Notes under the pieces: generated by a model
What the model saw: only the letters and a program-made list of their open reading frames with translations
What the model was told of the DNA's origin: nothing
Database searches by the model: none
In this document: one piece after another, positions 19,225 through 30,124 of the stretch
How positions within the stretch are numbered: the first letter of the stretch is position 1
Layout: each line of letters starts with the position of its first letter
From: Porphyra umbilicalis
Taxonomy: Eukaryota; Rhodophyta; Bangiophyceae; Bangiales; Bangiaceae
DNA: 38,035 nucleotides
Direction of reading: 5' to 3'
Assembly: GCA_002049455.2 (NCBI GenBank)
Contig: KV919258.1
Span: forward strand, 1 to 38,035
Program-made: the position numbers and the translations under genes

Positions 19225-20012
19225 AGGGCGGGGCACCACCGCGTCGTGCCCACTGACGGACGCCGGCAGGGGTCGACAACGACGGGTTACGCCCGCGTCG
19301 TGCCCGACGGCCGACACCGGTGGTCGTTGACGACGACGGGGCACGCCCGCGTCGTGCCCCTCGACGGACGCCGACGGGCGTCGACAACGACGGGGCACGC
19401 CCGCGTCGTGCCCCTCGGCGGACGCCAACGGGCGTGGACAACGACGGGGTACGCACGTGTCGTGCTCTCCGACGGGCGTCGACAACGACGGGGCACGCCC
19501 GCGTCGTGCCCCTCGACGGACGCCAACGGGCGTCGACAACGACGGGGTACGCCCGCGTCGTGCCCCTCGACGGACGCCAACGGGCGTCGACAACGACGGG
19601 GTACGCACGTGTCGTGCTCTCCGACGGGCGTCGACAACGACGGTGCACGCCCGCGTCGTGCTCATTGACGGAGGCCAACGGGCGACGACAACGACGGTGC
19701 ACGCCCGCGTCGTGCACATCGACGGACGCCAACGGGCGACGACAACGACGGGGTACGCCCGCGTCGTGCCCCTCGACGGACGCCAACGGGCGTCGACAAC
19801 GACGGGGTACGCACGTGTCGTGCTCTCCGACGGGCGTCGACAACGACGGTGCACGCCCGCGTCGTGCTCATTGACGGAGGCCAACGGGCGACGACAACGA
19901 CGGTGCACGCCCGCGTCGTGCACATCGACGGACGCCAACGGGCGACGACAACGACGGTACACGCCCGCGTCGTGCTCATCGACGGACGCCAACGGGCGAC
20001 GACAACGACGTG
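19225..20012. repeat. 54/44-bp minisatellite array with hairpins, about 15 units
   Basis: Tandem units of mostly 54 bp, some about 44 bp, each starting near GTCGACAACGACGG. Each full unit contains two inverted repeats: GGGGCACG..CGTGCCCC and GACGCC-AACG-GGCGTC. Left-edge units are degenerate, right-hand ones nearly identical. All six frames stay largely open, giving chance proteins of over 200 codons with 18-residue periods. Because 44-bp units shift frame and no frame is favoured, I call it non-coding. It ends about 160 bp before the transposase start. Confidence 0.9.
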
Positions 20013-20171
20013 GTACGGCCGGTCGCTGCGGCTGTCCCTTTTGTCCCTCATTGGACCTGTCTGTTGACGCTGGGACTTGTCGTGGGAGTCATCTGAGCGA
20101 GACAGCGCTCAACGCCCACACGCGCGGACAAGTTCACTCTCGGAGGCCTTGGCCGCTCGCGGCGGCGCGGC

Positions 20172-21206
20172 ATGTATAGCATCGAGGTCCGCTTTGTCGC
20201 TTTGTCGATGCTTCACAACAACGTGCCTCGTGCGACCATCTACCAGAACATTGGAGTCCGCAAGTCGACGCTGAAGCGCTGGGCGGCCTACTATCGGGAG
20301 CACGGCTCGCCATGGCGTGACCCCGTCCACCGCAATTTGCATGCCAGCAGTTGCTGGTTTGACGACCGACTGATGTCGGCGTTGGTGATGCTCGTTCGTG
20401 AGAACCCCCGGGCACTGCTTCGAGAGCAGGCGGCCATGCTCAAGGCCATGCGGGACCACCCTAGCGGGGAGTTTGTTGGTCTTCGCTGTTCTCAGAGCAC
20501 CGTCGACCTGCACATGCGGCGACTTGGCTTTACCCGCAAGGTCGTGCTTCGACTCTTTCGCGAGTCGTTGGAGCCTGTTCGCAGGGCGCACGCCGTCGCC
20601 CGACGGCGCATCCCGCGTCGGTGTATCGTCTCCGTCGACGAGACGCACACGGATGGTGGAGACGCTTTTCGGCGGTACGGCCGCGCACTTGCGCATGAGC
20701 GTACCCGCGAGCGTGGTCGGGATCCGAGATCGGTCCCCCGCACGAGCACTACTATGGCGGTGTCGGCGGACGGCCGCATTCTCGGCTTCCAGTCGGTCAT
20801 CGTGCGTGACGGCGGACTGAAGGCGGCCGACTGGCGTCTCTTTCTGCAGCTGCTCATACCGAAGCTGGGCGTCTACGTCCCCGGTCGCCCATGGCACCTG
20901 CAGTCGTCCAACTGTGTGGTCATGTTTGACAATGCACCGATCCACACCGTGGGTGGCGACACCTTCCTTGGAAACAACGGCGTGCCGTTCTTGCGGTTGC
21001 CGGCGTACAGCCCGGACTTGCAGCCCATTGAAGGCGTTTTTAATGACCTCAAGGTCATTATTCGAAATCTCGTGTACGTTCAGCCCGATCTTTTGGACAA
21101 TCCACACCTGTTGCAAGCGCGTGCGGCGAGTTTCATCACTCGACGTCAGATAATTGGACAATTTGACCGGGTGGACAAGGTCATTGACGCGGTGCTGTCC
21201 CAATAA
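20172..21206 (+). mobile_element. Tc1/mariner-IS630 superfamily transposase, intact
   Basis: 344 aa from the ATG at 20172. The N-terminal part (about 1-125) carries helix-turn-helix features (ATIYQNIGVRKSTLKRW near 21-37; a second HTH-like region around 75-120, ending LHMRRLGFTRK). The DDE_3 catalytic core follows: D156 in IVSVDETHT, D253 in VMFDNAPIH and E287 in AYSPDLQPIEGVFNDL. D253 and E287 are separated by 33 residues; classical Tc1 and mariner have 34. All three acids are present and the frame is unbroken, so it may encode a functional or domesticated transposase that would act in the nucleus by cut-and-paste. I could not find terminal inverted repeats or a TA duplication nearby; the minisatellite abuts on the left. 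Confidence 0.9.
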
Positions 21207-23411
21207 ACATATTGTTGAACAAATCGATCGTGGTCGCACAATTTGTTGAATCGGCGCATCGTCCTTTCCACCTCAGAGCGCCTCGCGCGGCCCAGCACGG
21301 TCGAGGCAGCCGGCCAGCTCGCTTTCGGTGCTGTCCCTGTGAAAGACGCAGGGAGACGGGTAGGGGTCATGGAACATGATCGTTTCCATCCATTTTTAAA
21401 TATGTTGCGATCGATCGATTTGGGTTGGGGCTTCGGAGTATGATCGCTTGCCATCCGTTTTTGATTCCAATCGATCGGTCAGCGACGTCCCCGTCGAGAA
21501 AAACTGCAGAGCCGCCTAGAGTGCAATATCCACCTCACCTCCGCGTCCCCCTGAGACCGACGTGCTGCTGCCCGCCTCTTCCGTCACGCACCGGGGCGAC
21601 GGCACCGGCGCCATTTGCAATGGTGCTGTCTGACGGGCAAGGCAGTTTCCACCTGATTGTCATTGTTCTGTGGAATGTGATCACGGGGTGGGCATCTTGC
21701 TGCTACAAACCAGTCAACCTCCAATCAGAGCCAAAATGCAGCGTTGACAGACCGTCGGTGCTGCTCGCGGAATGCGCGCGAGCGCACTGCAGGCTTGAGG
21801 ATCTGGTCGAAAGTGTTTTTCAGACGGGCCGGACACTCTCATATTCCAGTGGCCCTTCTCGACGGGAAAATTGTGGCACTACAGGCACAGGGGCACAGGG
21901 GCAAGTCGTCATGTATATTCGCTGCCCGCAGGAGGGGAACTGCACCTTGGTTGGCGGCGCACGCCGGGACCGCATCTTGGTTGGAGTCACACGGGCGCAG
22001 CGGCGTGCTGCAACCTGCGGCCAAGTCAAATAAGTTGATGCTTCTCAACTTGTTTCTGTCCGCGCGGTGGAACTTAAATAGTTTGAAGCGACCCAAGGCG
22101 TTAGGAAGGGCTCAGTTCGTCACCCGATGGACACGCAGGGGTCCGAACCTGGCGCTTTCGGTTCATACGATCGTCAAGCGTTCCGACACGAAGAAAATTT
22201 GAAGAAAGAGGCCCAGTTCTCGCGAGTCGAGCGAAGTCTCGCGCGTCGCCGAACCGCGGCCAGACGTTTTGATGGCGCCGCTGGCCCGATTTCGGGACGT
22301 TTTCAATGCGTGGTCGTCGCGCAACAGCGTTTTCGACCCACTGGGGGGGGGGGGTGCACACGTGCCAATGCGACCGGGTCCGTCGTGCTGTCGCTGTCCG
22401 TCGCACCGTCGTCGCCGATCGTTCATCGTCCCCAGCAGCATCTGCGGCCGTCGTTATTGTCTGCGGTCGTCGTTATCATCTTGACCACCCTTGTTGCCCT
22501 CGCATGCCGTCGTCACGGTCGGTTCAGGCGCATTTGCCTCCTCATCTGTAGGGCGCTGTAGTTCTCGTCGCGGTCGCCAGCGGCGTCGCCCCGACGACGC
22601 ACGATGGGTACGGATTGTTGCGGTACGTCAGAGATGTGTGGGTCATTGCATCCAGTCGTGCGTGGCCTTGATATGACAAATAGATAGACACGGGCGCGAA
22701 CTGACGGGAATTGAGGTCTGTAGCTTTCGACACTCTCTGTGCTACAGGCGTATGTGTGTCTCCGCCCATGTCTCTCGAATACCCGTACGTGTGAAGAGCA
22801 CGACACTTTAACGGTACGTTGCAGTGAGGGCCCTCTGCGGAGTCGAAGACGGATATGGGCAGCGCTTTGGCTTCTGTTCGTTTTCTTGATCCTAACGGGA
22901 TCTATTGCTGTGCTTTATCGTGGCTCAGTGGCCCGGTTGTGCTTCCTGTCAGTCTCACTCTCTTTTTTGTGACCCAGTCGGGGCTCCCTTATTCGTCAGC
23001 GTCAGGGATCCTGTTGAGTCGGCCTTGGTTCCAGCTGTCGGCCCCGGCGTTTGTGACGCCAGCGAGTTCGCGGGCAGCGTTGTCGACGGCGCCGTCACGG
23101 CGGCGCTCCCTGTGGGCCTGCATGTCGGCGCCGTCCCGGACGCCATCGGGGCGCCTGGTGTGAACCAGGGCGGCAGGTGGTGGCTCTTCCTGTGCAGAGA
23201 AACGCGTGGGGGCGTCGAGAGCCGGGAGGAGGGGCGCCAGGGAGGGGGCGGAGTCGCCGTCCAAACCGCACGTGGCCACGGCCACCCACGGGGGCGGGTG
23301 CGGCGGCCACCCACGATGCACCGTAGACGATGCGTGTGCCTGCATGTAGTGGAGGGGCAGTACCGGGGCGGCTCGACCAGTCAGTAGGCGCGACCCGGGT
23401 CCAACCGTGGC

Positions 23412-23474
23412 AGCAGACGTGTGCGTTAAACACAGTGTGTGTGTGTGCACTTTTTTTTTTTAGCAGACGTGTGC
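23412..23474 (+). repeat. 13-bp direct repeat flanking GT and T runs
   Basis: AGCAGACGTGTGC at 23412-23424 recurs exactly at 23462-23474. Between them are a (GT)n tract and T11. It could be a target duplication around a tiny insertion, or slippage. Confidence 0.45.
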
Positions 23475-24026
23475 TTCTGCTGAACGTCCTCTTTTGTCGG
23501 GCGGCCCAATAGGAAAAGGCATTGAACACGGGGAACAAGGGACATAGACGTGACAAGGCTCAGCGCATTTCCAGAAGCAACGCGCTGTGTCATGCGGGGT
23601 TGTCCGCTCGGGCGACTTCACGTGATGGACTCAGAGGTGGTCGGGGTTGACGCGCGGTCAGGGAGATTGCGCACACCACGTCCACTCCGTTATACGCGTC
23701 CGGCATCACTGCCTTGCGGGGTCGGGATCTCCGACAGCTACCGTCGTGTCACCGCTCTCAGCGTTGTCCAAAACTGGGAACGACTGATGACGTCGACGCC
23801 GCCCGTCACAGCAAGAGCACGGGGTGGACGTGAGCAATTGGCCGCGGGCAGAGTCGTAAAGAGGCTGCGGGGGGGCGGGATACCCCCCTTTGACGGCTGT
23901 TCTAGGCGGCCGCGGCTGTCGTGAGTAACGGTTTGACTAGGTGGTGGGTTGCCAGGGGAGCTAGCTCTGCGCCAACTGGCGCCGGTACAGGGTCGTGCAA
24001 GGGGGGAGCGCCAACCTCCGACCTAT

Positions 24027-24160
24027 CGCCGCAACCGGCATGCATCCACACGGACAATGAATGAGGACCATCCAAGCGAACCCCCCTCGGGACCCCCACC
24101 GTCGCCGACATCTGCATCTCACCCGTTGCCGCCACTGGCATGCGTCCACGCGGACCATGG
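24027..24160 (+). repeat. 100-bp period direct repeat
   Basis: The block CGCAACCGGCATGCATCCAC (from 24029) and its partner CGCCACTGGCATGCGTCCAC (from 24129) are similar over about 34 bp, and following sequence is weakly similar. An old tandem duplication. Confidence 0.5.
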
Positions 24161-25044
24161 AAGCCGAACGTCCGCGCAGACCCTCCCACTGGACCTCCGC
24201 CGACAAGGCAAACTGCGTTGCATCTCCGTCCCGTCAGTCACCGAGTCCGCACGAAAAGGCGCCGCTTTATCCTGTCGATTCGAGTGCATCGAGTGTGCCT
24301 GTTGCGCTACTGCTGTCGATGTCAGTGGACCATCTGGTGACAGCTGCGGCGGTTGTTTCTGCGCTGCGCAGTGTGAGGACCACAGTTCAAGTCAGAGTGG
24401 TCTCTCGAGTCGCAGAGCCGCCTTTGTTCTGGCTAACGAAGAGGGCAGGGAGCGACCGAATGGCGCCGTCGTTCGCCGCACCAGTGGGCTCATACTCCCC
24501 TTCACCACTGCCGCCGCCTCCAGGCGGTGCCACACACGACGATGTTCCGTCGTCTTGGTGGGAGCGTCGCGCCGGAGCCACCCCTAGTCGCCACTTTCCT
24601 GGTCATAATCGAGGTGGGACTCGAGGCGGTCGGGCTGTTGTCGAGGAGCGCAGGTGGTTGGGCGCACCGATAACGAAACGACGCTGTCGAGAGCGAAAAA
24701 CAAGTCAGTGTCGGGACAATCATAGGGTCGTTGAGCCAAGAAACGACCAACCATCTCAAATGTCGCCTCCGTCAAGGGCATACAGCAAACATGGGCAATG
24801 ACGATGATCGCCTGGATGAGTGGGAGCAAGCAGTGCCGCAAAACGTACAGTGCGTCGGATGGTGTCAACAGCACTGTCGAAAGCAACCGCCGCGAACCAG
24901 AGCGATGGGAGCAGCAAATCGAGGGACGACGTGTTGGGAGTGAGTGACAATGGACGGTCGATTGAGCAACGGCGGAACCGGCCAGGACGACGACGACGAC
25001 GGATCGCCAGGGACCAACACTCACTTCATCGTGCTGGAATGAGG

Positions 25045-25074
25045 GGCTCGATTCTGACCAATCAGAATCGAGCC
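25045..25074. repeat. Perfect 13-bp stem, 4-base loop hairpin
   Basis: GGCTCGATTCTGA (25045-25057), loop CCAA, TCAGAATCGAGCC (25062-25074). The arms match exactly. It lies in a gene-poor region with no T-run after it. Confidence 0.8.
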
Positions 25075-25931
25075 TGGCCGGTTCGGAGAACGGCCAGGTT
25101 CTTGCAATCCGTGCTGGAGGCTGATCTCCTGCCGTCGGTTTGCAGAAAAATTGCGAGAGACGCACTCGAAGCGACATTTCGGTTGAGGTTCTGGACGATC
25201 GCTACGTCAAGCACATGGACATGGTGTGGGACGGGGCGCCTCTGCTCGATAGGAATGTTGTAAATCCGCAATCTCGGAATGAGACCAGCAAGTTTGACAA
25301 TTGGAATGATCTGACTTGACGACCTCACACTCTGCTCTGCGCTCAGAGGCCTACATATGTCGTGGCATGTTCTGGGGCGCACCAGACTGCGCCGACGGGA
25401 TACAAGCACGACGCTGTGGTGAATTCTGGCTCAGGGCGCGGTAAGTGTGTGTCGGGTGAAGCAAGACCACCATACGCTTCATTGCCATATACGTTCTTCC
25501 CTTTGTCGTTCCCTCAAGGAATGTCACAAGTGCCAGTCACCGTGTTGTCAGTCGTAGTGTGCACATGCGGCCGTACAGCATTGAGCTTGAGACTTTGTCT
25601 CCATAGCACCAGAAAGGTGGGAAAAAGCGGGGCGGCTGTTTTGTACCCGCTTCCGTTTTAAAAAACATCGACCGTCGTACTGAGATCGTTTGCAGGTTTC
25701 GAGGCTTTGATCAATCGTGTTGCGTTTCCATTCATTGACGCAGAGACCATCGCTCAAATTTACACGACGATCGTTGACGTATTTACAGTAAATGTCTTTT
25801 ACAAGGAATGAAACATTCGTGTCGAACGCTGGAAGACTTTGAGTCGCGGGAAACATTCCAGCAATCTCCATCCTGCACAGGTGGTGGATGTCCATGCCTC
25901 TCGTGAGGGCCTTTCCTGTTTCCTGTGTCCT

Positions 25932-26345
25932 CCGTCCGCGACTCTCCCGCATATGTCTGTATCGCTGTTGGGTGCGTCTACTCCGCCCGTGTATGCTATT
26001 TGTGTGCGCCCCTCGTCCGGCGTCTTTGCCGCTGTTGGTCGTCTCTCCCTCCCACCTGTGCTTTGGTGGGCACGTCTCCCACCCCCGTCTGTGCCGCCCG
26101 TGAGCGGCTCTCCTCTACCCGCTGTGCCCCCCGTCCGCGACTCTCCCGCATCTGTCTGTATCGCTGTTGGGTGCGTCTACTCCGCCCGTGTATGCTATTT
26201 GTGTGCGCCCCTCGTCCGGCGTCTTTGCCGCTGTTGGTCGTCTCTCCCTCCCCGCCTGTGCTTTCGGTGGGCACGTCTCCCACCCCCGTCGGTGCCGCCC
26301 GTGAGCGCCTCCCTCTACCTGTCTGCGACGCTGTTGGGGGCGTTT
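25932..26345 (+). repeat. 199-bp tandem duplication, about 2.1 copies
   Basis: CCGTCCGCGACTCTCCCGCA starts at 25932 and at 26131; the two 199-bp copies differ at only a few bases. A partial third copy (CTGTCTGCGACGCTGTTGGG) begins near 26318. Translations on both strands repeat with the same period, but no frame is convincing. Confidence 0.85.
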
Positions 26346-26919
26346 CCTCCGCCGGTCCGCTGTTGCGGTACGTGCCTCTGCTCCTGCACTTGTTTCCTCG
26401 CAGCTGCTCCGCCTTGGCTGGGGATGGTGGCGGACCGTCAGGTCTTCTGCGCATGAGAAGGTCGCTGCTGGTGGCAGTTCGAAGGCGCTATGTCGTACCG
26501 TCGTCTGCGTGGGACTTCGAAAGGCGACGTGACCGGAGGTACAGTCACCAAGCCAATAGTACAGGACAGATGCCGCTGAAAGGGAGCTCTCTCTACGTGC
26601 ACTGTCGAGGCGATGCTGCTGACACGGCATCGTGTCTGTATCGGCGGTTTTGGGGGGGGGGAGAGGGGAACCAGTAAAGGGAAAGGACGTTGCTGTTCGG
26701 TCCCAGTTGCCATCGAGCAGTGTCCATAACAAGGGGAACAGCATGGCTTGTGAACGAGAAAACAGAACAGGGCATGCAATGACTATGAAAAGCATACATA
26801 CCGATGAGGAAACCCTCACGCAATGTCACAGTAAATGGTCAGCGCACAGCAGCAGAACAAAGAGCGGCGAGAGAACGACGGGCACATCCATCACGGACCA
26901 TCACAAAGAACACGGACCA

Positions 26920-27882
26920 TCACGAAGAACGTGCGGGGCTGCACATATGCCGCGTAAGCGCTGACGCCGTGCCGTACAGCCCCTCACATCGGGGACACTC
27001 GAACAGTAAGTTGGCTCCCTGCGGCACGACGATAATCGTGCCGCCGCTCGCGCCATTGGCGGGCCCGCCCCCGCCCCTCGATTGCGCGCGCACAGCGATG
27101 CCCCACCCTGTCTCTCCTCCATCCTCAGGTGTGTCTTGCCACGACCTGCTGGCCGCTCCATCTTCGCGACGCCGCTTGCGGCCACTCGAGGAGGCAACAG
27201 CAGCCGGCACTCTGGTGTCACGAGCGACAGGTGGGTCTCGGTCGTTGTGCTGGCGCCCAGAGGAAGCACCAGCGCAACGAGCCCGGCCATCGCCAGAACC
27301 GGATTGAGATGCACGGCGACCATCGTCCATCGCCGACGTGGCCACCCGAGAGTTGGGCGCCCGCTTGGCGTTGCCGTTGCCCGTCTCGCCGTTCGCTCCG
27401 TCCTCACGCGGCGCCGCCGAGTCGCTGTCGTCCTCCGACTCCTCCGCGTCTGCGGCTTCGGCCTCGGCCGCCGCCAAAAGACCGGCAAAGTGCTCGTCCT
27501 CGTCGCCCGTCCGACGAACCTCGTCCAGCGCGGCCCGCAGGCGCGGAACCAGAGGGGCGTTCTCGTGAATCCGTCCGGCGGTTCGCAAGCGCTCGACCGC
27601 CCGACGATGACGATGGCCCCCCACGTGCGAGAAGAGGCTCTTGGCAGTGTCGTTGTGCAGCGCGCACAGAGTACAGGCCCAGGGGTGCGCGAACGAGGCG
27701 CTCGAAAGGACCGCCGCAGCTGCCTCCAGACGGCGATGCTCCTTGTCGCGGACGTGCTCAGCGAAGCTCGCCGGCCCCGTCAGAGTCATTGCACACAGAC
27801 GACACTCAGTAAATCCGGCGATGCTCGGGATGGAGGGCGGGGAGGGCCCAGGAGGGGGAGGGGGAGGGCGGAAAGCAGCCAT
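26920..27882 (-). CDS. U1-like C2H2 zinc-finger protein
   Basis: 320 aa. Start ATG at 27882 in the strong context TTACCATGG; the open frame upstream to 28068 is Ser/Pro-rich and not needed. Two fingers with U1/matrin-type spacing C-x2-C-x12-H-x5-H: C27, C30, H43, H49, and C70, C73, H86, H92. A third, near the C-terminus, is FECPRCEGLYGTASALTRHMC, a C-x2-C-x12-H-x-C arrangement. Between fingers 2 and 3 lie an acidic stretch (AAEAEAADAEESEDDSDSA) and basic, Ser/Arg/Gly-rich disordered sequence including KRRRED, a possible nuclear signal. U1-type fingers often bind double-stranded or structured RNA in splicing or ribosome assembly; which applies here is not decided by the sequence. The frame is uninterrupted. 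Divergent from the F-box gene (about 670 bp between starts). Confidence 0.8.
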   Translation of the reverse strand: MAAFRPPPPPPGPSPPSIPSIAGFTECRLCAMTLTGPASFAEHVRDKEHRRLEAAAAVLSSASFAHPWACTLCALHNDTAKSLFSHVGGHRHRRAVERLRTAGRIHENAPLVPRLRAALDEVRRTGDEDEHFAGLLAAAEAEAADAEESEDDSDSAAPREDGANGETGNGNAKRAPNSRVATSAMDDGRRASQSGSGDGRARCAGASSGRQHNDRDPPVARDTRVPAAVASSSGRKRRREDGAASRSWQDTPEDGGETGWGIAVRAQSRGGGGPANGASGGTIIVVPQGANLLFECPRCEGLYGTASALTRHMCSPARSS

Positions 27883-28554
27883 GGTAAGTCGGTGCGCGCG
27901 ATGGTGGGAAAAAGGGTAGGGCGAAGGCGGCGGCCAGGAGCCGTACTCGGTATGCGCAGATGACCACGAGCTCGACAAAGGTTGGTGGTGCGACGAGGAT
28001 GCAGCGGCAGAGTGCAAGGGCCAGGTGGAGAGGCTCAGAGCTGACGTGCTGCCGGGCCCCGTGGCCACCAGGACAACACGGCGCCAACACTGGGATTGAC
28101 CATTCAGCTTGCATCAGGACAGCGCAAATACTGCTGGACTGACTTTTCACACAGTTTAAAGCGGATAAACTTAGACGGCTTCAGCCAATAAGAACAGGAA
28201 GAATCGTGGTTTTTCTTGAAAAGCTGGACGGCAATTAGGTATTTATTGCGCATCCAGGAGTATGCATCCCAACACGATCATGTGGCATTGAAGCAAGGCG
28301 ATCGACCGGGTCCTCGGCGGAAGCAGGGCAGGCCTGGACCACTCGGCAATCATCAGCGAGGCGCCATCGCGGGGCGCCAATTCGTGTGCGTCCCACTGGT
28401 CGCTCTCACGTCGTGCGACTCCCTCGGGCACGCTGCTTGATCCGGTCTGTTGTGGCCACAAGGCACGCTTGGTCGCGGTGAGCCCGGTGCACCTCTCTTT
28501 GACCAGGCCTCATCCCCTCTTTCACCCGGCCTCATCCCCCCTTTGCGCGGCATC
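27883..28554. other. Divergent promoter region (zinc-finger / F-box genes)
   Basis: Intergenic region between two divergent starts. It contains an AT-richer centre (about 28130-28260). No RNA gene or clear TATA element recognised; a bidirectional promoter is plausible. Confidence 0.45.
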
Positions 28555-29808
28555 ATGTGCCCCCCGACAGCTTGTTTCGAGAGCCTCCCAGCTGAGGTTC
28601 GACAATTGGTGCTGGACGAGTTGCCCGTCCGCGGCCGCCTCGCGATGGCTGACGTGTCGACGGGCTGGCGCGAGGCGTGCACGACCGACACCCTGCACAC
28701 ATCCATTGGCTGGGCGGTTCTCGGAGACGACGCGACGTCAGCCGAGCGCCGCCTGCCTCACTGCCGTGCCTGTGGGCATTCGATGTCTGGGGGTCTTGGT
28801 GGCGCGGTGGGAGCAAGAGAGCGGCTGCCATGCGCGTTGTCACTGGCCGCACGGGTTGAGGTGGAGACGCAAGGACGGTTTATCCTCCTCGTGTTGCGCG
28901 TCGTCGCCACTGTGAGCCGCCTGCTGGACGGACTTGGCGGTGGTACGACGCCCATGTTCGACCTCCAACGGTGGGCGGAGTATGTTGCGGCTGCTTCTTC
29001 TTCGATTCCATTTCCGTCACCTGCCAGTGTGCGTGATCGGTCGCCGCGCGACGTGTCCACTGTGGTAGTCACTTGGGTTTGGGGCATTCAGCTACACGGC
29101 GTTGTCGTGGCGGACAGCAGTGCGGAGGTGCGTTTTGATGCAGGGACGGTACTGCGCATGGCGTTTTTTGGCGCGCTCGAGGAGGTCGCGGATGCGGTTC
29201 AAGATGCTGTCGGTCGATCGCCGAACACTGTAACACCCACCATGCTCCCAGACGAGACGGCCCGTGTGGCTCGCTGGGCGGCCATGCCTTTGGTCCTCGT
29301 GAAGCTACGATTACGGGTGCGGCGCTTGCTATTCTTGCAGGAGCAGGTGCGCGCGCATGCGGCGGGCAGTTTACATCTTCACGTGGTGTCTGCATCTATT
29401 GTGCGTCATCACGTGCATCATTGGGTGCGCGCCGCCCTCGCGCTTCGGTCCGGTTTGGTGGCCCGGTTTGTCGGTGGAATGTGTGGCGTGGACGAGAGTC
29501 GGGTGGCCGACTTTTTGGCCTTCACTGTCGCGGTATACGACCGGGTGGCGGCTGCATGGCCGACGTTAGCGCAGCCTAGGCGCTGTATGCACTGGGAGCC
29601 CGTCGACGGCCACATCATGAGGTTTGCGGTGAACGCGTTTTCTTCCGATGCACCGGGCCGTGGCGTCGTGGATGATGTGGCTGCGCACGCAGCGTGTTTG
29701 GGTGTCCGGCACCTTTGCGTCGCGTGGGGATGGCGGCGTCACAGCGCAGTGTCGACTCCACCTTGCCGACCACCCTTTGACTCTGGTGTGATAGTACCTC
29801 ACCCGTGA
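28555..29808 (+). CDS. F-box protein
   Basis: 417 aa. Starts at the ATG at 28555 (MCPPTACFESLPAEVRQLVL). Residues about 8-46 fit the F-box: ESLPAEVRQLVLDELPVRGR, then LAMADVSTGWREACTTDTLH. F-box proteins bind Skp1 and bring substrates to an SCF ubiquitin ligase. A C-x2-C pair (CRACG) follows near residue 71. The remaining roughly 330 residues are mostly alpha-helical in appearance, rich in Val/Arg/Ala, with no Kelch, WD40 or LRR pattern, so the substrate-binding part is not recognised. His-rich segments (SIVRHHVHHWV) and a Cys-containing stretch (FVGGMCGVDESRVADFL) may mark a novel C-terminal domain. Frame intact, no intron seen; converges on the E(z) homologue. Confidence 0.7.
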   Translation: MCPPTACFESLPAEVRQLVLDELPVRGRLAMADVSTGWREACTTDTLHTSIGWAVLGDDATSAERRLPHCRACGHSMSGGLGGAVGARERLPCALSLAARVEVETQGRFILLVLRVVATVSRLLDGLGGGTTPMFDLQRWAEYVAAASSSIPFPSPASVRDRSPRDVSTVVVTWVWGIQLHGVVVADSSAEVRFDAGTVLRMAFFGALEEVADAVQDAVGRSPNTVTPTMLPDETARVARWAAMPLVLVKLRLRVRRLLFLQEQVRAHAAGSLHLHVVSASIVRHHVHHWVRAALALRSGLVARFVGGMCGVDESRVADFLAFTVAVYDRVAAAWPTLAQPRRCMHWEPVDGHIMRFAVNAFSSDAPGRGVVDDVAAHAACLGVRHLCVAWGWRRHSAVSTPPCRPPFDSGVIVPHP

Positions 29809-30124
29809 CGCCGATGTAAAACTCGCCTGACCTTTCTTTGCTCTGCAACCTTTCGTTACCCCCTACTGTCATCGCCGGACGGCCATGGCTGACACCGGAC
29901 GCGTCCCAGGTTCTCTGGGTCCACCGTCTGCATGCATGCTCGACGGGAGAAGAACAGGAAAAAAAAGCAGCACAATGTGTATATCGGAGCGCCGACTGAT
30001 GACACGCACCAAAGATGCCACCAGACGTCGTGCATTTCGGCAAACGCCCCTGAGTCATACTCCGACAAGCTGTCGGTGAGCCCCCCGACACTCGCCCCGG
30101 GCACCACAACGATGGTTTAACGAA
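29809..30124. other. Convergent 3' intergenic region
   Basis: Between the stops of the F-box gene (+) and the E(z) homologue (-). An A-rich run lies near 29960. No gene seen. Confidence 0.5.

Larger units (their letters stand above)
21207..26919. other. Gene-poor region with short repeats
   Basis: No gene with a recognisable domain. Composition is nearer average than elsewhere. Frames of 100-200 codons exist (for example about 22127-22561 plus, 22905-23387 plus, 24584-25177 minus), but they overlap alternatives in other frames and show no motif. Repeats worth noting: similar blocks GATCGTTTCCATCCATTTTT and GATCGCTTGCCATCCGTTTTT at about 21377 and 21441, and those listed separately. Confidence 0.45.

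Noticed and set aside
18979..19992. Proteins with 18-residue repeats over the 54-bp minisatellite
   Set aside because: Both strands and several frames are open, and the 44-bp units shift frame, so no single protein repeat is maintained.
19225..20012. CRISPR-like array
   Set aside because: Units are contiguous with no unique spacers, and the context is eukaryotic; it is a minisatellite.
21146..21454. Minus-strand frame overlapping the transposase 3' end
   Set aside because: It is antisense to conserved transposase codons and has no domain of its own.
22127..22561. 144-codon plus-strand frame ending in a hydrophobic segment
   Set aside because: Crosses a G-run and pyrimidine-rich DNA; no domain; could be a tail-anchored protein but nothing supports it.
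24584..25177. 198-codon minus-strand frame with hydrophobic stretch
   Set aside because: A competing frame over the same bases looks equally protein-like, there is no motif, and the 25045-25074 hairpin lies inside it.
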